Positions 1 through 8,645 of a DNA stretch of 64,000 nt are shown here, in pieces (positions within the stretch are counted from its first letter, which is position 1; each line of letters begins with the position of its first letter). This DNA comes from Paenibacillus sp. FSL A5-0031 (GTDB lineage Bacteria > Bacillota > Bacilli > Paenibacillales > Paenibacillaceae), in NCBI RefSeq assembly GCF_001956295.1, contig NZ_MRTD01000011.1, forward strand, positions 233,943 through 297,942, read 5' to 3'. The translations under genes were made by a program, and so were the position numbers. The notes under the pieces are model-generated. The model was not told the DNA's origin. It made no database searches and saw only the letters and a list, made by a program, of their open reading frames with translations.

Positions 1-4
1 AGAT

Positions 5-280
5 ATGAAAAAGACTAATAGGCTTGTTACCATCGGAATGATCATATTGCTTTTGTTTGCATTAGCGGTATGGAATTCTTACTCGAATGTAACAGGAGCA
101 CAGGTGAAAGTGATTGAGGTTCATGAAACAGCCATCAAAATTCAGGACTTGAGCGGACAGCAAGACATGATTCAAATTCCTAAAGGCATCTATAAACTAA
201 TTGAAGTGGATCATGATTATTATATTAAATATGAACATCGAAAATGGGAAAGACCTACACTCATTTCCATTGAGCCATAA
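5..280 (+). CDS. Small membrane-anchored or secreted protein, unknown
   Basis: A 91-residue protein with a basic N-terminus (KKTNR) followed by one hydrophobic stretch (about residues 8-24), so an uncleaved anchor or a signal peptide without an obvious lipobox. The remaining 65 residues are polar and beta-prone, with a Tyr-rich segment near the end. I do not recognise the family. Only four bases precede the ATG, so the ribosome site cannot be judged. A terminator-like hairpin follows directly, so it is the last gene of its unit. Confidence 0.6.
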   Translation: MKKTNRLVTIGMIILLLFALAVWNSYSNVTGAQVKVIEVHETAIKIQDLSGQQDMIQIPKGIYKLIEVDHDYYIKYEHRKWERPTLISIEP

Positions 281-287
281 TAAATCT

Positions 288-328
288 AAAGGGATTGCTC
301 GGCGCGAGTCAGCAAATCCTTTTTTTTA
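288..328 (+). terminator. Rho-independent terminator
   Basis: Imperfect stem pairing AGGGATTGCT with AGCAAATCCTTT around a GC-rich loop, followed by eight T residues. It closes the small membrane protein gene. Confidence 0.7.
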
Positions 329-453
329 TATACCCATTAATTATGCGATACCTTTGTAAAATTTTGTTGCTTCCACTTCATCGTTATGTCAGGATTTAAG
401 TATACCTATCAATATTACCCAGTACGCCACATAAAAAGAGAGAGGGTTATTTT

Positions 454-1170
454 ATGGATGAGAGGGTAGCGAGAATTAGAGAGGAAGAGAAAAAATATCA
501 CGAAGCCTGCTATGATGATTATAAATTGTTTGAGGAAGGCTCGTGGCTGCATAAGCCTGTGCTGACGGTTATGAAAAATCTTGACTTACTTGATCAACCA
601 GGCCCACTATCTGTTCTTGATTTAGGCTGCGGAGTAGGTAGAAATAGCATACCGCTAGCGAAGGTATTGCAAGAACATCATATTCAGGGACAAGTGGTAT
701 GCGTGGATCTCTTGGAGTCAGCCCTGAGTAAGCTAATGAGTTATGGCGAGCAATTTGGCGTGCATCATCTACTAAAGCCGGTTGCAAGCGATATAGGCAA
801 TTTTACAATTTCAGAGAAAGAATATGATTATATTGTAGCAGTATCCTCGTTGGAACATGTGAATACTGAAGCGATGTTGCGTCATACACTGCATCATATG
901 ACTGCGGGTACAAAAGATAATGGAATCAATTGTATCATCATAAACACCAATATTCGCGAAACAGATATACGAAGCGGCGAAAGTCTAGAAGTTCTTATTG
1001 AAGTAAATATGGAAACACAAGCGATGGAGCATTTGTTAAGCAAAGCATATACGAGCTGGGAAGTTATTGACCACCATGTCAAACAGTTGGAATTTGCAAT
1101 CGTTAGAAATGAAAGGGATATTTTGCTGAGCAGTGATTGCATCACTTTTGTCGTCCGAAAGATAGGATAA
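454..1170 (+). CDS. Class I SAM-dependent methyltransferase
   Basis: A 238-residue cytosolic protein with a Rossmann-type SAM-binding motif I, VLDLGCGVGRN, at about residues 54-64 and a motif II acidic region (VVCVDLLE) after it. The fold matches small TehB/Methyltransf_25-like enzymes; the methyl acceptor cannot be told from sequence. An AGAGAGAGGG ribosome site lies just upstream of the ATG. The next gene begins about 40 bases downstream, so the two may be cotranscribed. No gene symbol is justified. Confidence 0.8.
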   Translation: MDERVARIREEEKKYHEACYDDYKLFEEGSWLHKPVLTVMKNLDLLDQPGPLSVLDLGCGVGRNSIPLAKVLQEHHIQGQVVCVDLLESALSKLMSYGEQFGVHHLLKPVASDIGNFTISEKEYDYIVAVSSLEHVNTEAMLRHTLHHMTAGTKDNGINCIIINTNIRETDIRSGESLEVLIEVNMETQAMEHLLSKAYTSWEVIDHHVKQLEFAIVRNERDILLSSDCITFVVRKIG

Positions 1171-1207
1171 GTTGTACGTTGACAACAACATGGAGGAGGT
1201 TGAGCAT

Positions 1208-2101
1208 ATGAATCTTAAACCGATGAAGTCTTTCTATATGGGGCTTTTGACAAGCTTTGTACTTGGCATGAATGCCGTTATTCAATTTATAAACATTTAT
1301 ATGAATGATGGCCCTGAGGTTCTAGGTTTCTTTTTCTTCTTTATGGGTTTTGTAATGATTGTTTTTTTTATAGTATACGTCGTGGATGTATTCAACAAAA
1401 ACTACCAAATTATCCATGCCAAAATGGTTAGCAAGCATAAAAATATTATTTATGTTTTAAACGAAAACGGCAAAGTGAAACGAATTAGAATCATTTATCC
1501 TGAAATTTTAAATGAGTTAGTTCCTGGGCAGCAGCTCGAAATCACATTGTCATCGACTCTCTCGATGCCGCTTCATATTGTTACAGTTGGCAAATCTAAT
1601 GAAGGGCATTTACATAACCATTTTGTGAAGTGTTTCCAACATATCGCGTGGGCGAATGCTCAAGTTATTATGGCGCTCAAATTGAGTGACCTTCCAATGG
1701 AGAAGACATTAAGCTTGCTTAGTCATGTCCTTGCTGCTGAGAAGGTATGGCTAACCCGTATTAATGGAGAAGATAGTGCGGGGATGGTGATTTGGCCGAC
1801 GCACACCTTAGAGCAATGTGAACGTTTCGCTGAGCAAAATAAAGCGGACTATGAAATTTTGTTCTCCAAGCTGGTTGAATCGGACTATGGGAATGAAAGT
1901 AATTACTCAGACAGTAAAGGAAATCCGTTTACTACAAAAATAAGCGATATCCTTACGCAGGTTGTTTTGCATGGCAGCTACCACCGTGGACAAATCGCTT
2001 TATTGCTTAGGCAAGCTGGAGCAGAACCGATACTTACAGATTATATTATCTATGAGCGACAGGCAGCTTTAATAGAAAAAAGTATGCCAATTTCGAAATA
2101 G
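1208..2101 (+). CDS. Two-helix membrane anchor fused to a DinB-like domain
   Basis: I place the start at the ATG at 1208 because GGAGGAGGT lies 8 bases upstream; an in-frame TTG at 1172 is less likely. The N-terminal part has two hydrophobic segments, the second Phe-rich, then a short basic beta-rich section. The C-terminal 150 residues look like a DinB/YfiT four-helix metal-dependent domain. They carry a His near LLSHVLAAEKVW and the typical HGSYHRGQIA motif with two His, a likely three-His metal site. Members of that superfamily act in thiol transfer or are uncharacterised. The membrane fusion is unusual for DinB proteins, which are normally about 150-170 residues and soluble. Confidence 0.7.
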   Translation: MNLKPMKSFYMGLLTSFVLGMNAVIQFINIYMNDGPEVLGFFFFFMGFVMIVFFIVYVVDVFNKNYQIIHAKMVSKHKNIIYVLNENGKVKRIRIIYPEILNELVPGQQLEITLSSTLSMPLHIVTVGKSNEGHLHNHFVKCFQHIAWANAQVIMALKLSDLPMEKTLSLLSHVLAAEKVWLTRINGEDSAGMVIWPTHTLEQCERFAEQNKADYEILFSKLVESDYGNESNYSDSKGNPFTTKISDILTQVVLHGSYHRGQIALLLRQAGAEPILTDYIIYERQAALIEKSMPISK

Positions 2102-2170
2102 AAGTTGAATATGACGAAGCGAATCGTTAGTATAGAACAATGATATGAGAATGATGTCGAGGTGACAGTC

Positions 2171-2761
2171 ATGATTATATGGATTAATGGCGCGTTTGGC
2201 GCTGGGAAGACACAAACTGCGTATGAACTGCATAAAAGAGCGGAACATTCATTTGTATACGATCCAGAGAATGTTGGTTATTTTATTCGTAAAAATACGC
2301 CGCGTTCAACTCATACGAGTGATTTTCAACAAAATCCGATGTGGCGTGACTTTAATTATGCGATGCTGAAGCATCTCGATGAAACCTATGATGGCATCAT
2401 AATCGTACCGATGACAGTCGTAAATCCGCAATATTTTGAGGAGATCATTGGTCGCCTGCGGGGAGATGGAGTGGAAATTATTCACTATGCTCTGTGTGCA
2501 ACGGAAGAGACTTTAATGAAACGACTTCGGGGCAGAGGCGAGCGGAAAAACTCTTGGCCGATACAGCAAATAAAGAGATGTGTGGCAGCTCTTTCGGATG
2601 AAAGGTTTGGTCACCATCTGCAAACGGATCATTCATCCATCATGGATAATGTGGAGCATATCGCTGCGCTGTCGAATATTCAATTGCTGCCCGACCAAAG
2701 AAACTCGTTAAAAAGATCATTTGACCGCGTGATCACGCAGGTGAAGCACATTCGATTTTAA
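2171..2761 (+). CDS. tmrB: TmrB-like P-loop ATP-binding protein
   Basis: 196 residues from the ATG at 2171, which has a GAGGTG ribosome site; an in-frame GTG at 2162 falls inside that site. The N-terminus MIIWINGAFGAGKTQTA holds a Walker A motif (GAFGAGKT) and closely resembles what I remember of Bacillus subtilis TmrB, the tunicamycin-resistance ATP-binding protein. The motif IIIVPMTVVNPQYFEEIIGRL and the spacing RGRGERKNSW also fit. TmrB is thought to bind tunicamycin at the membrane; whether this copy confers resistance is inference. It sits 32 bases before fabI and may share its transcript. Confidence 0.8.
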   Translation: MIIWINGAFGAGKTQTAYELHKRAEHSFVYDPENVGYFIRKNTPRSTHTSDFQQNPMWRDFNYAMLKHLDETYDGIIIVPMTVVNPQYFEEIIGRLRGDGVEIIHYALCATEETLMKRLRGRGERKNSWPIQQIKRCVAALSDERFGHHLQTDHSSIMDNVEHIAALSNIQLLPDQRNSLKRSFDRVITQVKHIRF

Positions 2762-2793
2762 GAAAAAGAACTTAGGAAACTGGGAGGAACATC

Positions 2794-3570
2794 ATGTCTA
2801 ACTTAATGAACAACAAAGTAATCGTAATTATGGGTGTAGCCAATGAACGCAGCATAGCTTGGGGAGTAGCTAAATCACTTCATAATCAAGGTGCTAAGCT
2901 GGTTTTCACTTACCGTAAGGAAAGATCATTGGAAAAACTCAAAAAACTGCTCGAGCAGCATCAAATAGAAGCGTTGGAAGCCGTTTCCTGCGATGTGCTT
3001 GATGACAATAGTGTTATTGAGGCATTTAAGCAATTGGAGCAGAAGGTTGGCGTTATTCATGGCGTAGTTCATTCCGTCGCGTTTGCTGAGAAGGATGAGC
3101 TGCAAGGGGAATATGTAGACACAACAAGAGAAGGTTATCTGCTTGCGCAAAACTCCAGCTCCTACTCGTTAGTAGCCGTTGCGCGTGAAGCGAAGAAGCT
3201 TATGACCGAAGGCGGGAGCATCGTTACGCAAACATATATCGGCGCAGAACGAGTGGTAAAAAACTATAATGTTATGGGCGTTGCGAAAGCCGCGCTTGAA
3301 GCCAGTGTAATGTACCTTGCTGAGGATTTGGGTAAATATGGCATTCGTGTTAACGCGGTATCTGCAGGTCCAATTCGGACGCTTGCTGCAAAAGGCGTTT
3401 CAGGCTTTAATGACATTATGTCAACGATCGAAGAAAGAGCGCCGCTTCGTCGCAATATAGATCAGGATGAAGTTGGAGATGCAACGATGTTTTTGCTTAG
3501 CCAGTTGTCGAGAGGCATTACAGGGGAAGTTCTTCACGTGGATGCCGGTTATCACATTCTTGCTTTGTAA
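2794..3570 (+). CDS. fabI: Enoyl-[acyl-carrier-protein] reductase (NADH), FabI type
   Basis: 258 residues, the usual FabI length. It catalyses the last reductive step of each fatty-acid elongation cycle in the cytosol. The atypical Rossmann motif GVANERSIAWGVA is at residues 14-26, and the Tyr148/Tyr158-x6-Lys165 active site lies within TYIGAERVVKNYNVMGVAKA. The substrate-loop region TLAAKGVSGF is intact. Ribosome site GGGAGGAA. A clear terminator follows, so this is probably the end of a tmrB-fabI unit. FabI is the triclosan target; nothing in the sequence departs from the family. Confidence 0.93.
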   Translation: MSNLMNNKVIVIMGVANERSIAWGVAKSLHNQGAKLVFTYRKERSLEKLKKLLEQHQIEALEAVSCDVLDDNSVIEAFKQLEQKVGVIHGVVHSVAFAEKDELQGEYVDTTREGYLLAQNSSSYSLVAVAREAKKLMTEGGSIVTQTYIGAERVVKNYNVMGVAKAALEASVMYLAEDLGKYGIRVNAVSAGPIRTLAAKGVSGFNDIMSTIEERAPLRRNIDQDEVGDATMFLLSQLSRGITGEVLHVDAGYHILAL

Positions 3571-3587
3571 TTCGTTAAAAATAAAAG

Positions 3588-3624
3588 AAGCTCAGAACTC
3601 ATAACGAGGCCTGAGCTTTTTTTA
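3588..3624 (+). terminator. Rho-independent terminator after fabI
   Basis: AAGCTCAG pairs with CTGAGCTT around a 15-base loop, followed by seven T residues. Confidence 0.85.
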
Positions 3625-3691
3625 TGGATATTTTAACCTATACGGTAGAGTCGATTCGAACAATAGGTAGATTTGTCTTTTGCAATTCACT

Positions 3692-4957
3692 TTATTTTGA
3701 TTGAATAGCGGCTTTGATTTGAAGATTGACAGCTTTTACATCTATAGAAGGTAGTGTTTTATCTTCAAGCTTATACTTTTCTTTTAAGCTTAAAATGCGA
3801 TAAACGCTTTTATCCAGCATATCCCTTGAAATAACGCCGTCGCGTGCATTTTTTTTGAGCGATTGGAGGACGGATAGCTGCGTTTTGTAATCATGTCCGA
3901 TGAGGATGATATCACTTCCAGCCAAAATCGAGGTGACTGCAGCTTTCCCAACATCGAAATGCTCCGTTATGCCGCCCATCGTCATATCATCAGTCATAAC
4001 GACTCCTTCATAACCGAGTTCCTCGCGCAATAATTTCGAAATCATCTTTTTGGAAAGGGAAGCAGGGTAGTCTTTATCGATCTTCGGAATTAACAAATGG
4101 GCAATCATAATCGCATCGGTATCCTGCTGGATCGCTTCGACGAATGGAAGCAGCTCAAATGCCTTCAGCTCTGCCAAGGATTTATTCACGACAGGCAGAT
4201 CGAGATGAGAATCCACTGAAGTGTCGCCGTGTCCTGGAAAATGCTTGACGACTGCAGCCACTTGCTTAGATTGAATGGCTTTCATCGTTTCTAGGCCATG
4301 TGTAATGACTGCTTCAGCGCTCGACCCATAGGATCGATTGCCGATGACAGGATTTTTTGGGTTGCTGTTAATATCTAATACAGGCGCAAAATCCATGTTA
4401 AATCCGATGGAGCGAACTTCTTCACCAAGCGCTTGTCCAATTTGAAATGTGTAATCGGTATTGCCAGCTTTACCAACCTCAGCGGGGGGAGGAAGCTTAA
4501 TGTACTCTTCGGGCATACGATTCACTTTTCCGCCTTCTTGATCGACACTTAGCCATAAAGGTGTTTGGTTTTTTTGATTGGTTTCTTTTAGCTGATTAAG
4601 CAGTTTTAATATTTGTGCGGCATCGTTCATATTGTCCTTATACAAAATAAATCCGCCGACGCGGTATTTTTCAATCAGCTCTTTTCCCTGCTTGTCCATT
4701 GAAGTACCTTCAAGACCTACAATCACCATTTGGCCAATTTTCTCATCTAAAGTCATGTTGGCGATTTTTTGTTTAAGTGGATCATTTTGTTCCGCTGGCT
4801 TGTCTGTCGATTTGTCAGTCGGTTTCGGGCTAGGCATAATCGTTGGCTGGTCACTTGGACTTATTGTTGGTGATGGAGATGTTGAAGTGTTACCCGTGCT
4901 GCAACTTGAACAAATGATTAAAAGGGTTAGTAGTGTAACTGCTTTTTTTATCATCAT
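3692..4957 (-). CDS. Secreted GH3 beta-N-acetylhexosaminidase-like lipoprotein
   Basis: The start is placed at 4957 (MMIKK...), where GAGGGAGGAAT lies upstream; the longer open frame to 5014 adds 19 unlikely residues. A short hydrophobic leader ends in ICSSC, a plausible lipobox, followed by a Ser/Thr/Pro/Asp-rich linker of about 45 residues. The body is glycoside hydrolase family 3: KHFPGHGDTSVDSHLDLP (His/Asp motif of the NagZ type) and VVMTDDMTMGGI, which carries the nucleophile Asp. NagZ-type enzymes remove N-acetylglucosamine from peptidoglycan fragments; an extracellular lipoprotein form is typical of Bacillota. Monocistronic, convergent with fabI. Confidence 0.88.
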   Translation of the reverse strand: MMIKKAVTLLTLLIICSSCSTGNTSTSPSPTISPSDQPTIMPSPKPTDKSTDKPAEQNDPLKQKIANMTLDEKIGQMVIVGLEGTSMDKQGKELIEKYRVGGFILYKDNMNDAAQILKLLNQLKETNQKNQTPLWLSVDQEGGKVNRMPEEYIKLPPPAEVGKAGNTDYTFQIGQALGEEVRSIGFNMDFAPVLDINSNPKNPVIGNRSYGSSAEAVITHGLETMKAIQSKQVAAVVKHFPGHGDTSVDSHLDLPVVNKSLAELKAFELLPFVEAIQQDTDAIMIAHLLIPKIDKDYPASLSKKMISKLLREELGYEGVVMTDDMTMGGITEHFDVGKAAVTSILAGSDIILIGHDYKTQLSVLQSLKKNARDGVISRDMLDKSVYRILSLKEKYKLEDKTLPSIDVKAVNLQIKAAIQSK

Positions 4958-5097
4958 AAATTCCTCCCTCGTTGCATGATCACCTTTATTGGCACGACTT
5001 ATGCCTGCTGACAATTTGAATATTCCTCATTTTCCCATCATAAGCTGTATAGGTTATGAAAGCTACTACACTTATTTTAAAGTCGAGGAGGACTATG

Positions 5098-6294
5098 ATG
5101 GAGGATCATCCCCAAGATCCAAATAGCAGCACAGTTATCCCTCAGCCCATTCGAGAAAGTGACGGAACGGGAAATATAGACCAAGGTCCGCGTGATATTA
5201 TGCGTGATATTGAAAACCCGAACATGCTCGTTCCCCCCGTAACCGATTCGGGTTTGCTTCCTAATTTGAAATTTTCATTCTCGGATACACATATGCAATT
5301 AAACAAAGGCGGCTGGTCACGCGAGGTAACCGTTCGAGATTTGCCGATTGCAACAACTCTCGCAGCAGTCAATATGAGTCTAACAGCAGGCGGCGTTCGA
5401 GAGATGCACTGGCATCAGCAAGCCGAATGGGCGTATATGCTGCTTGGTAAAGCGCGAATTACTTCAGTTGATCAAGCTGGACGCAATATGATCGCTGACA
5501 TCGGTGAAGGAGATCTTTGGTATTTTCCGGCAGGCATCCCTCATTCCATTCAAGGGCTTGAGGGCGGCTGCGAATTTTTGCTTGTTTTTGATGATGGCAC
5601 CTTCTCTGATTTGAATACATTATCCATATCCGATTGGTTTGCACATACGCCAAAAGACGTGTTGTCTGCAAATTTTGGCGTTCCCGAAAGTGCTTTTCAA
5701 CATATTCCTTCCGATCAGGTTTATATTTATCAAGATAAGGTGCCAGGGTCGATTGAAAGCCAAAAGGTGCAATCTCCATATGGTGAGGTTCCATCTCCTT
5801 TTACACATCGCTTGTTGGCGCAGCCACCACTTAAAACTCCTGGCGGAAGTGTACGGATTGTGGATTCCTCGAACTTTCCTATCTCGAAAACGATTGCTGC
5901 CGCCCTCGTAGAGATACTTCCGGGAGGAATGCGTGAGCTTCACTGGCATCCAAACAACGATGAGTGGCAATATTATCTTGCTGGACAGGGCCGTATGACC
6001 GTGTTTGCTGGAAACGGTGTCGCTCGAACCTTTGATTATCGTGCAGGTGACGTTGGATACGTACCATTTGCTTATGGACATTATATCCAAAATACGGGCA
6101 GCCAATCACTTTGGTTTTTGGAGATGTTCAAAAGTGATCGCTTTGTTGATGTGTCATTGAACCAGTGGATGGCGCTAACTCCGTGTGAACTGGTTGAAAG
6201 TAATTTGCATGTCGGTCCGGAACTGATGGATGCCCTGCGCAAAGAGAAATGGCCTGTCGTAAAATATCCAAACTTCTCCTATAAACCGAAGTAA
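5098..6294 (+). CDS. Bicupin oxalate-decarboxylase family protein (OxdC/OxdD-like)
   Basis: 398 residues from the second of two adjacent ATGs, which is correctly spaced from GAGGAGGA. It has two cupin domains: HWHQQAEW (His104, His106, Glu110, with His149 later) and HWHPNNDEW in the second, each expected to bind Mn. Arg101 and its counterpart in GGMRELHWH are present, as is Glu in FLEMF, the C-terminal-site Glu. The flexible lid of the N-terminal site, SENST in Bacillus OxdC, reads SDLNT here (residues 170-174), so the key Glu is replaced by Asp. OxdD is a spore coat protein in B. subtilis; a coat role here is inference. Confidence 0.85.
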   Translation: MEDHPQDPNSSTVIPQPIRESDGTGNIDQGPRDIMRDIENPNMLVPPVTDSGLLPNLKFSFSDTHMQLNKGGWSREVTVRDLPIATTLAAVNMSLTAGGVREMHWHQQAEWAYMLLGKARITSVDQAGRNMIADIGEGDLWYFPAGIPHSIQGLEGGCEFLLVFDDGTFSDLNTLSISDWFAHTPKDVLSANFGVPESAFQHIPSDQVYIYQDKVPGSIESQKVQSPYGEVPSPFTHRLLAQPPLKTPGGSVRIVDSSNFPISKTIAAALVEILPGGMRELHWHPNNDEWQYYLAGQGRMTVFAGNGVARTFDYRAGDVGYVPFAYGHYIQNTGSQSLWFLEMFKSDRFVDVSLNQWMALTPCELVESNLHVGPELMDALRKEKWPVVKYPNFSYKPK

Positions 6295-6462
6295 ACGATG
6301 ACAAAGAAGATTTTCTGAAAAGTGCTTTCTTGCTTTTTGGGAAATCTTCTTAATTTTGTGGACATGTTCTCTTCTAAAACAGCAATGTGGTAAAGTATAG
6401 CTATGATGATAGGTAGGAATAGTACAAATTTTATATAAGAACACGAACATAGGAGAACGATG

Positions 6463-7011
6463 ATGCTGAAATATAATATTTGTTTTATTAAACGCGCAAA
6501 TGAAATATTGTTGCTTAATCGAGAGAAATCCAGCTGGATGGGCTGCTGGAATGGGATTGGCGGCAAGCTCGAAGCGCAGGAGTCTCCGAGGGAAGCGATG
6601 ATTAGAGAGATTGAAGAAGAAACGGGTATTCGTCATTACGATTTGCATTTTAAAGGATTAGTTACCTGGTCTGGCGATAACTTTGATTTTGGCGGCATGT
6701 ATGCGTATATAGCAGAAGTGCCGGCTTCCTTTGAATATGCGACACCTAAGAAAACAGATGAAGGGATTTTGGATTGGAAAACATTCGAATGGATTATGGA
6801 TAAAAACAATGTCGGCATCGTGTCCAATATTCCAATCACCCTGCCTATGATGCTGAATGAAGCCAATAGTTACGATCATCATTGCGTCTATAAAAATGAG
6901 AATTTAATCGATATTATGCATAAAGAGATTTCTTCCAGCATCGAATCAGATACTTCTAATAGAGAGCTATATTTAAGCAGTTACGCGATCAAACAAGAAT
7001 CGCATAGATAA
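6463..7011 (+). CDS. Nudix hydrolase (MutT/8-oxo-dGTPase-like)
   Basis: About 182 residues. Two ATGs at 6460 and 6463 follow an AGGAG site; the second is better spaced. A complete Nudix box runs from Gly to Ile with the pattern Gx5Ex7REUxEExGU, within GGKLEAQESPREAMIREIEE and the ETGI that follows. The N-terminal strand LKYNICFIKRANEILLLNRE resembles MutX/MutT-like 8-oxo-dGTP diphosphatases. Likely a cytosolic nucleotide-sanitising or related pyrophosphatase. It ends 19 bases before the HAD phosphatase gene, suggesting cotranscription. Confidence 0.85.
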   Translation: MLKYNICFIKRANEILLLNREKSSWMGCWNGIGGKLEAQESPREAMIREIEEETGIRHYDLHFKGLVTWSGDNFDFGGMYAYIAEVPASFEYATPKKTDEGILDWKTFEWIMDKNNVGIVSNIPITLPMMLNEANSYDHHCVYKNENLIDIMHKEISSSIESDTSNRELYLSSYAIKQESHR

Positions 7012-7030
7012 TGAATGTACTATAGAGAGG

Positions 7031-7726
7031 ATGAGTCGATTGATTAAAGCGTTAGTCTTTGATTTTGACGGTCTTATTATTGATACGGAAACGCCATCCT
7101 ATTATGCTTTTCGTCAAGTTTATGAGGAGTATGGAGTAGAGCTGCCAGTGTCGCTGTATGCCAAATGTGTAGGGACGTCGCTGGATCAATTTAACCCTTA
7201 TACTTATATTGCCGATTGTGTAACTGAAACGATAGATTTAGCAGCTGTTAAAGCAAAATTTAAAGAAGTGTATGCAGAGCTTCTTAAGTCAGCTGATATT
7301 CGCCCAGGCGTGATGGACTACTTGAATGAGGCGAAGCGTATGAATCTCAAAGTTGGTCTCGCATCCAGCTCTCAGCTTTCTTGGATAAAGCCATATTTGG
7401 TTAAACATCAATTGGATCATTATTTTGACAGCTTCAGTATGGCTGATGAGGTCGAACGGGTCAAACCTAATCCTGAGCTGTATTTGCTGGCGCTGCAGAA
7501 GCTTGGAGTTGAAGCGAGTGAAGCGATTTCATTCGAGGATTCTTTAAATGGCTTTTTGGCAGCTAAAGCAGCTGGACTACATACAGTGATCGTTCCAAAC
7601 GAGCTGACGAAGGATTTTGCTTTCATGGATTATGATTTATTGATTCCTTCAATGGCAGATCGAAGCTTGTCTGAGCTTATTGAAACGATAGAATTAAAGG
7701 CACCACGTATAGTGGAGAAGCGTTAA
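7031..7726 (+). CDS. HAD-superfamily hydrolase, beta-phosphoglucomutase-like
   Basis: 231 residues with HAD motif I DFDGLIIDTE near the N-terminus (nucleophile Asp and acid/base Asp), motif II LASSSQ, motif III Lys in VERVKPNPELY and motif IV FEDSLNG. The cap inserted after motif I makes it subclass I, as in YhcW/PGMB-like phosphatases. The substrate is not defined by sequence; sugar phosphates are typical. GAGAGG precedes the ATG directly. Likely cotranscribed with the Nudix gene upstream. Confidence 0.87.
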   Translation: MSRLIKALVFDFDGLIIDTETPSYYAFRQVYEEYGVELPVSLYAKCVGTSLDQFNPYTYIADCVTETIDLAAVKAKFKEVYAELLKSADIRPGVMDYLNEAKRMNLKVGLASSSQLSWIKPYLVKHQLDHYFDSFSMADEVERVKPNPELYLLALQKLGVEASEAISFEDSLNGFLAAKAAGLHTVIVPNELTKDFAFMDYDLLIPSMADRSLSELIETIELKAPRIVEKR

Positions 7727-7837
7727 GTAATAAAACCATCAAGATTTCGCAGCATTGTTGATTTACATAGAGGATTAGGTTATTTTTCATATAAGAGAAT
7801 ATTCATACTTACAACATACAGAATTGAGGAATGAAAA

Positions 7838-8587
7838 TTGAAATTTAGACCTTGTATCGATTTGCATGACGGTAAAGTGAAACAAATTGTCGGTGAAACG
7901 TTGAATGCCGAAATTATAGAGAACTTTGTATCCAAACAAGATTCTGCTTATTATGCAGAACTGTTCAAGAAAGACGCGCTTACGGGCGGTCACGTGATTA
8001 TGCTCGGCGGCGGAAACGAGGAAGCGGCAGTTCGGGCTGTTGCGGCATATCCCGGCGGCTTGCAAATTGGTGGTGGAATTACTGCGGATAATGCTGCCTT
8101 TTATTTGGAGAAGGGCGCATCGCATATTATTGTGACCTCATATATTTTTAAAGATGGTCAGCTGAATGAGGATCATCTTGCGAAGATCGTCGCTGAAGTG
8201 GGGAAAGACCGTTTAGTAATCGATCTAAGCTGCAAGGAGAAGGACGGGCAATGGTTTGTTGTGACGAATCAATGGAAGCAATTCAGCGAGTTCGTTGTTA
8301 ACCAACAAAACATCTTATTCCTTGAGCAATATTGCAATGAGTTTCTTGTTCATGCTGTTGATGTGGAAGGCAAGCAGAGCGGCATTCAGCAAAGTCTCGT
8401 TCGTTCGTTAGCTGATTGGGTAACGATTCCGACAACCTATGCCGGCGGGGCAAGGTCGATTGCGGATATGGATCAATTTAATGAGCTTTCAAATGGCAAG
8501 CTGGATATTACAATCGGCAGTGCGCTTGATATTTTTGGCGGGCAGTTATCCTATGAGGAAGTTGTTGCCTACAGTAACAAGGCTTAG
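7838..8587 (+). CDS. Eukaryotic-type HisA-like ProFAR isomerase
   Basis: 249-residue TIM-barrel protein starting MKFRPCIDLHDGKVKQIVG. The arrangement, including GGHVIMLGGGNEEAA, LQIGGGI, VIDLSCKEKDG, FLVHAVDVEGKQSGI and TYAGGARSI, matches the HIS6/eukaryotic-type phosphoribosylformimino-AICAR ribotide isomerase rather than the usual bacterial HisA. The family performs the fourth step of histidine synthesis. The gene stands alone with no his neighbours. Translation starts at TTG, 8 bases after GAGG; an out-of-frame ATG 7 bases earlier opens only a five-residue frame. Whether it replaces or backs up a canonical hisA cannot be seen from this window. Confidence 0.82.
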   Translation: MKFRPCIDLHDGKVKQIVGETLNAEIIENFVSKQDSAYYAELFKKDALTGGHVIMLGGGNEEAAVRAVAAYPGGLQIGGGITADNAAFYLEKGASHIIVTSYIFKDGQLNEDHLAKIVAEVGKDRLVIDLSCKEKDGQWFVVTNQWKQFSEFVVNQQNILFLEQYCNEFLVHAVDVEGKQSGIQQSLVRSLADWVTIPTTYAGGARSIADMDQFNELSNGKLDITIGSALDIFGGQLSYEEVVAYSNKA

Positions 8588-8645
8588 AGAGAAAACAGCA
8601 ACGAAGCTGGCTAACTGAGACTTCGTTTCCTAGGTGGTGTTAAGG

